The position numbers and the translations under genes were made by a program. This document shows, one piece after another, positions 61,170-64,000 of a stretch of 64,000 bases of DNA. Every line of letters begins with the position of its first letter. The stretch's first letter is position 1. The stretch is from JBDNJM01 sp041687755. GTDB lineage: Bacteria > Planctomycetota > UBA1135 > GCA-002686595. The notes below the pieces were generated by a model. It searched no databases. It had not been told where the DNA came from and saw only the letters and a list, made by a program, of their open reading frames with translations. Location: positions 1-64,000 of the forward strand of contig JBDNJM010000017.1 in assembly GCA_041687755.1 (NCBI GenBank), read 5' to 3'.

Positions 61170-62126
61170 ATGATCCGCGCCACCTCCCTGTCCAAGAGTT
61201 TCGGCCGCCTCCAGGCGGTGCGCGACGTGAGCTTCGAGGTCACGACGGGCAGCGTCGTGGGCTTTCTGGGGCCCAACGGCGCGGGGAAGTCCACGACGAT
61301 GCGAATGCTGACCGGGTTCCTCAGCCCCGACGCGGGCAGGGTTGAGATCGGCGAGTTCGGCATGGCGGAGCAGCCCCTCGAAGCGCGCTCTCAGGTGGGC
61401 TACCTGCCCGAGAACACGCCTCTTTACGGGGGGATGCGCGTGGACGATTACCTCGAGCACGTGGCCAAGCTGCGCGGCATCGCACGGCCCGAGCGCGCCC
61501 GAGCACTGGGGCGGGCGGCAGAGCGGGCCGGCCTGCACGGGATGCTGACCCGACGCGTGCGCACGCTCAGCAAGGGCTACCGCCAGCGAGTCGGTCTCGC
61601 CCAGGCGTTGATCAGCGATCCGCCGGTCCTGATTCTCGACGAGCCGACCTCGGGGCTGGATCCGGCCGAGGTTGGCCGCATGCGCAGCCTCGTGCGCGAG
61701 CTGGGCACGGACAAGACGGTGCTCTTGTCGAGCCACGTTTTGGGCGAGATCGAAGAGCTCTGCGCGCGGGTGCTGATCCTGTCGGGCGGACAGCTCGTGG
61801 CGGACGACTCCCTGGACGCCCTGCGGTGCGGCCAGGACTCGACCCTGATTCTTGAGGTGCGCGGCCAGCTCGAGGAGGTGCGCGCACTGTTGGCGGCCCA
61901 GCCGGTGCTCGCCTCGTTCGACCTGGGCCCTGGGGAGCGAGAGGGTCTGCTAGAGGCCGACTTGTTCGCGGATTCCGGCCGTGTGATCGACGACGTCGCG
62001 GTGGCGATCGCGGCTGCGGTCGTCGGTGCCGGGTTCGGACTCGTGCGGCTGGAGCGTCGCCGGCGCACGCTGCACGAGGTCTTCCTCGATGCGACCCGCG
62101 GCGCGGCCGAGAAGGCGTCGGCATGA
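61170..62126 (+). CDS. ABC transporter ATP-binding protein (GldA/ABC-2 type)
   Basis: 318 aa. Walker A GPNGAGKST (about 35-43), Q-loop VGYLPENTPLYGG, signature LSKGYRQRVGLAQAL, Walker B PPVLILDEPTSGLDP, and switch His in LSSHVLGEIEELC are all present. The C-terminal about 90 residues are the extra domain found in ABC-2 exporters. It forms the energy-giving subunit of an exporter with the next gene. The order ATPase, permease, GldG-like protein matches the GldA-GldF-GldG gliding/export cassette. Its stop overlaps the next ATG (ATGA). Confidence 0.93.
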   Translation: MIRATSLSKSFGRLQAVRDVSFEVTTGSVVGFLGPNGAGKSTTMRMLTGFLSPDAGRVEIGEFGMAEQPLEARSQVGYLPENTPLYGGMRVDDYLEHVAKLRGIARPERARALGRAAERAGLHGMLTRRVRTLSKGYRQRVGLAQALISDPPVLILDEPTSGLDPAEVGRMRSLVRELGTDKTVLLSSHVLGEIEELCARVLILSGGQLVADDSLDALRCGQDSTLILEVRGQLEEVRALLAAQPVLASFDLGPGEREGLLEADLFADSGRVIDDVAVAIAAAVVGAGFGLVRLERRRRTLHEVFLDATRGAAEKASA

Positions 62127-62872
62127 ACCGATTCCTTGCCGTCGTGCGGCGCGAAGCGCTCGAGCCAATGGAGGGCGCAGCCTTCTGGGTGGCCGGGGCC
62201 GTGCTGGCCGTGCTCGCGCACCTGACCTTCTTCTTGGTCGGGGTGCCCTTCGGCGCGCGGCCGTTTCCCGGGCTGTTCGCCAGCGGCTTCGCGAGCCTCG
62301 ACATCGCGTTCGCTTGGGCGCCTACGATTCTGGCGGGCCTCGTGCCGGCGCTGACAATGGGGGCCTGGGCCGAGGAGCGCCGCTCGGGCACCGAGGAGCT
62401 GCTGCTGACCTGGCCGGTTTCGACCCTGGCGCTCGTCGCAGGCAAGTTTTGTGGCCGCCTGCTGTCGCTCGTCGTCCTGCTGCTGGCGGTGTACCTGCCC
62501 ATGGTGGCGGTCGTGCGCTGGCTCGGACCCTTGGACCTCGGAACGGTGTTCGCCGCTTCGGTCGGACTCCTGTGGATGTCGGCGGCCTGCGTGGCGATCG
62601 CGACGCTGGTCTCGGCCTGCACGCGCGACCAGCTCGTCGCCTTCCTGGTCTCGACGCTGGCGCTGCTCGCGCTGCTGGGGCTCGGGCTGCTGGCGCGCAT
62701 CGCGCCGGGCGATCTGGCCGAACGGCTGTGGAGCGCGAGCCCCCAGGCGCACTTCCTGGAGACCGGCGCGCGGGGCCTCGTCGACACCGGCGATTTTGTG
62801 CACGGTGCCGGCATCGTGGCCCTGTGCCTCGGCCTGACCTGGGTGAAGATTGAGCGCCGGAGGGTCGGGTGA
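62123..62872 (+). CDS. ABC-2 type transporter permease (GldF-like)
   Basis: 249 aa with six hydrophobic segments (about 20-42, 60-82, 105-130, 142-165, 172-195 and 225-243). GAWAEERRSGTEELLLTWPVS is the cytoplasmic motif typical of ABC-2 permeases. The start overlaps the ATPase stop, and its stop overlaps the GTG of the next gene (GTGA), so the three genes form a coupled operon. It probably exports an envelope polymer or lipid; the substrate is unknown. Gliding motility itself is not implied. Confidence 0.9.
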   Translation: MNRFLAVVRREALEPMEGAAFWVAGAVLAVLAHLTFFLVGVPFGARPFPGLFASGFASLDIAFAWAPTILAGLVPALTMGAWAEERRSGTEELLLTWPVSTLALVAGKFCGRLLSLVVLLLAVYLPMVAVVRWLGPLDLGTVFAASVGLLWMSAACVAIATLVSACTRDQLVAFLVSTLALLALLGLGLLARIAPGDLAERLWSASPQAHFLETGARGLVDTGDFVHGAGIVALCLGLTWVKIERRRVG

Positions 62873-64000
62873 GCGCCCCGATCAACGAGGACGCCGTGAA
62901 TTACGCCGCTCGCCGTCGGTGGAAGCTGCTGCTGTCCGGTTTGCTGATGGCGCTGTGTTGGCTACAGCTCCAGCGCGTATCGGATCGCTTGCCCGCAGGG
63001 CGCGCCGATCTCTCCGAGGATCGACTGGCGAGCTTCTCGCCCGCCGCCAAGGCAATTTTGGATCAGGTGGACGGCAGCGTCACCATCGAGGCGTTCCTGA
63101 CGACCAGCTCTCAGTCCGGTTCGGTGGTGGTCTTGATGCGCCGCATGCTCGATCAACTCGACGAGCTGGAGCGCCTGGGCGGCGGCAAGGTGACCGTCGT
63201 GGTGTCCGATCCGAGCCGCTCCACCGAGGCCCAGACCCGCGCTCGCGCGCTCGGGATCCGCCCGGCCGTGCAAGACTTCACGAGCGGCACGCGCACGGTC
63301 ACCGAGGAGATCTATCTCGGTGTGGTCGTGCGCCACGCCGGTCGGTCGCGCACCTACGGGCAGCTGCTGCCGAACAATCTGGAGTACGCGCTGCTGCAGG
63401 CCGTGGACGATCTTTCCCAGCCCGCGCGACGCGTTCTGGGCTGGATGCCTGGCGCCGATTTGGCGACGGCGCTGGCCCCGGCGCGGGCCCAGCTCTCGCG
63501 GCGCTTCGACGTGCGCGACGTGCGTGGGCTAGAGTCCGGTGTGGCGGTCGACGCCGACATCGATCTGATCGTGCTGGCGGGGCCCCGGGACCTGCATCCG
63601 CGGGCGGCCTACGAACTGGAGCGCTGGTTGCGCGCCGGCGGTCGCATGGCCGTGTTTGCTGACCGCACGCGGCTCGACCTGCAGACCGGCCTGATCGAAG
63701 AGATTGAGACGGGCTTCGGGGAGCAACTCAAGGTCTTCGGGCTGATGCCGGACCGGCGTGTCGTGTGGGATCGTGAGCTGCCCTCGCGCGGTACAGGGGG
63801 CGCGGAGTTCTATCCGATGCCGCTCCTAACGAGCGCCGTCGACGGGGCGGGTGGCATTCTGCCAGGGCACCCGATCGGCGCAGCCCAGCCCCAGATTTGG
63901 CTGCAGCTGGTTCATCCGCTAAAGGGCGTTCCGGCGGCGGGAGCCCCGGTGCCAGACGTGTTCCTCAGCAGCTCCGACACCGCCTTTCAGGCCCTGCCTG
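62869..64000 (+). CDS. GldG-like ABC-associated membrane protein, truncated by the window edge
   Basis: At least 377 aa, GTG start inside the permease stop. One membrane segment at about 21-38 (WKLLLSGLLMALCWLQLQRV) is followed by an ABC-transporter auxiliary (DUF4350/GldG type) domain: RADLSEDRLASFSPAAKAIL, VTIEAFLTTSS, and VTVVVSDPSRSTEAQTRA. A later stretch with LGWMPGADLATALAPARAQL and IDLIVLAGPRDLHPRAAYEL is typical of this family. The reading frame remains open to base 64000. It is the periplasmic-facing third part of the exporter cassette. Confidence 0.88.
   Translation, partial: MSAPINEDAVNYAARRRWKLLLSGLLMALCWLQLQRVSDRLPAGRADLSEDRLASFSPAAKAILDQVDGSVTIEAFLTTSSQSGSVVVLMRRMLDQLDELERLGGGKVTVVVSDPSRSTEAQTRARALGIRPAVQDFTSGTRTVTEEIYLGVVVRHAGRSRTYGQLLPNNLEYALLQAVDDLSQPARRVLGWMPGADLATALAPARAQLSRRFDVRDVRGLESGVAVDADIDLIVLAGPRDLHPRAAYELERWLRAGGRMAVFADRTRLDLQTGLIEEIETGFGEQLKVFGLMPDRRVVWDRELPSRGTGGAEFYPMPLLTSAVDGAGGILPGHPIGAAQPQIWLQLVHPLKGVPAAGAPVPDVFLSSSDTAFQALP

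Overview
The window is a GC-rich (roughly 65-70% by eye) bacterial chromosome segment from what is most likely a member of the Planctomycetota. The reasons are indirect: two exported proteins of the Cys-Gly-Cys DUF1573 type, a C-terminal exported domain at 1020-1376 of a kind common in that phylum, ECF sigma factors beside Ser/Thr kinase and FHA-like genes, a lysine- and RGG-rich N-terminal extension on Rho, pyruvate phosphate dikinase, SUMF1-type lipoproteins, and few strong Shine-Dalgarno sites. Genus cannot be named from sequence alone.

Layout. 1-1376 is the 3' part of a frameshifted exported ELWxxDGT-like repeat protein. 1526-6540 is a signalling block: a degenerate REC-GGDEF protein, an FHA-like protein, a membrane-anchored Ser/Thr kinase and an ECF sigma factor. 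6741-8282 is a secreted M28 peptidase. 8283-10594 is a decayed accessory island: lipoprotein, GIY-YIG, tyrosine-recombinase and ketoacyl-synthase III remnants and a frameshifted methyltransferase. 10856-13074 (minus) is an ECF sigma factor coupled to a multi-pass membrane protein. PPDK and a small lipoprotein follow on the minus strand (13277-16894). 17227-20302 holds two DUF1573-type exported proteins ending at a strong terminator. 20442-24260 has a Tat-exported asparaginase-family enzyme, a dipeptidyl-peptidase-IV-type protease and a small lipoprotein.

24387-30266 is a type IV pilus / type II secretion motor module (GspE-like, PilT, GspE-like, GspF). It is followed by an overlapping histidine kinase - CNNM - CNNM operon (30346-34219). 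34455-38626 has a conserved exported protein, a membrane-tethered HTH protein, and an overlapping OmpA-like / SUMF1-like / RsmA operon. 39344-43458 is dnaG-rpoD. 44014-50393 carries a CT398-like zinc-ribbon protein, a doubly frameshifted lipoprotein, a membrane protein, a TIGR01212-type radical SAM protein and a GNAT-like gene on either side of a perfect 70-bp-arm palindrome, and selB. 50444-56749 has another M28 peptidase, a large acidic membrane protein with two Sm/SH3-like motifs and a HEAT-VWA protein. 57365-57441 is tRNA-Pro(CGG). Rho (58523-60901) and a gliding-type ABC operon (61170 to the right edge, truncated) close the window.

The most notable observations are the 143-bp palindrome filling a divergent intergenic region, a dispersed structured element found just after three stop codons, the remnant island, repeated single-base frameshifts (decay or assembly error), and the repeat-rich Rho N-terminus. 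No CRISPR array, rRNA, intact insertion sequence or prophage was seen.
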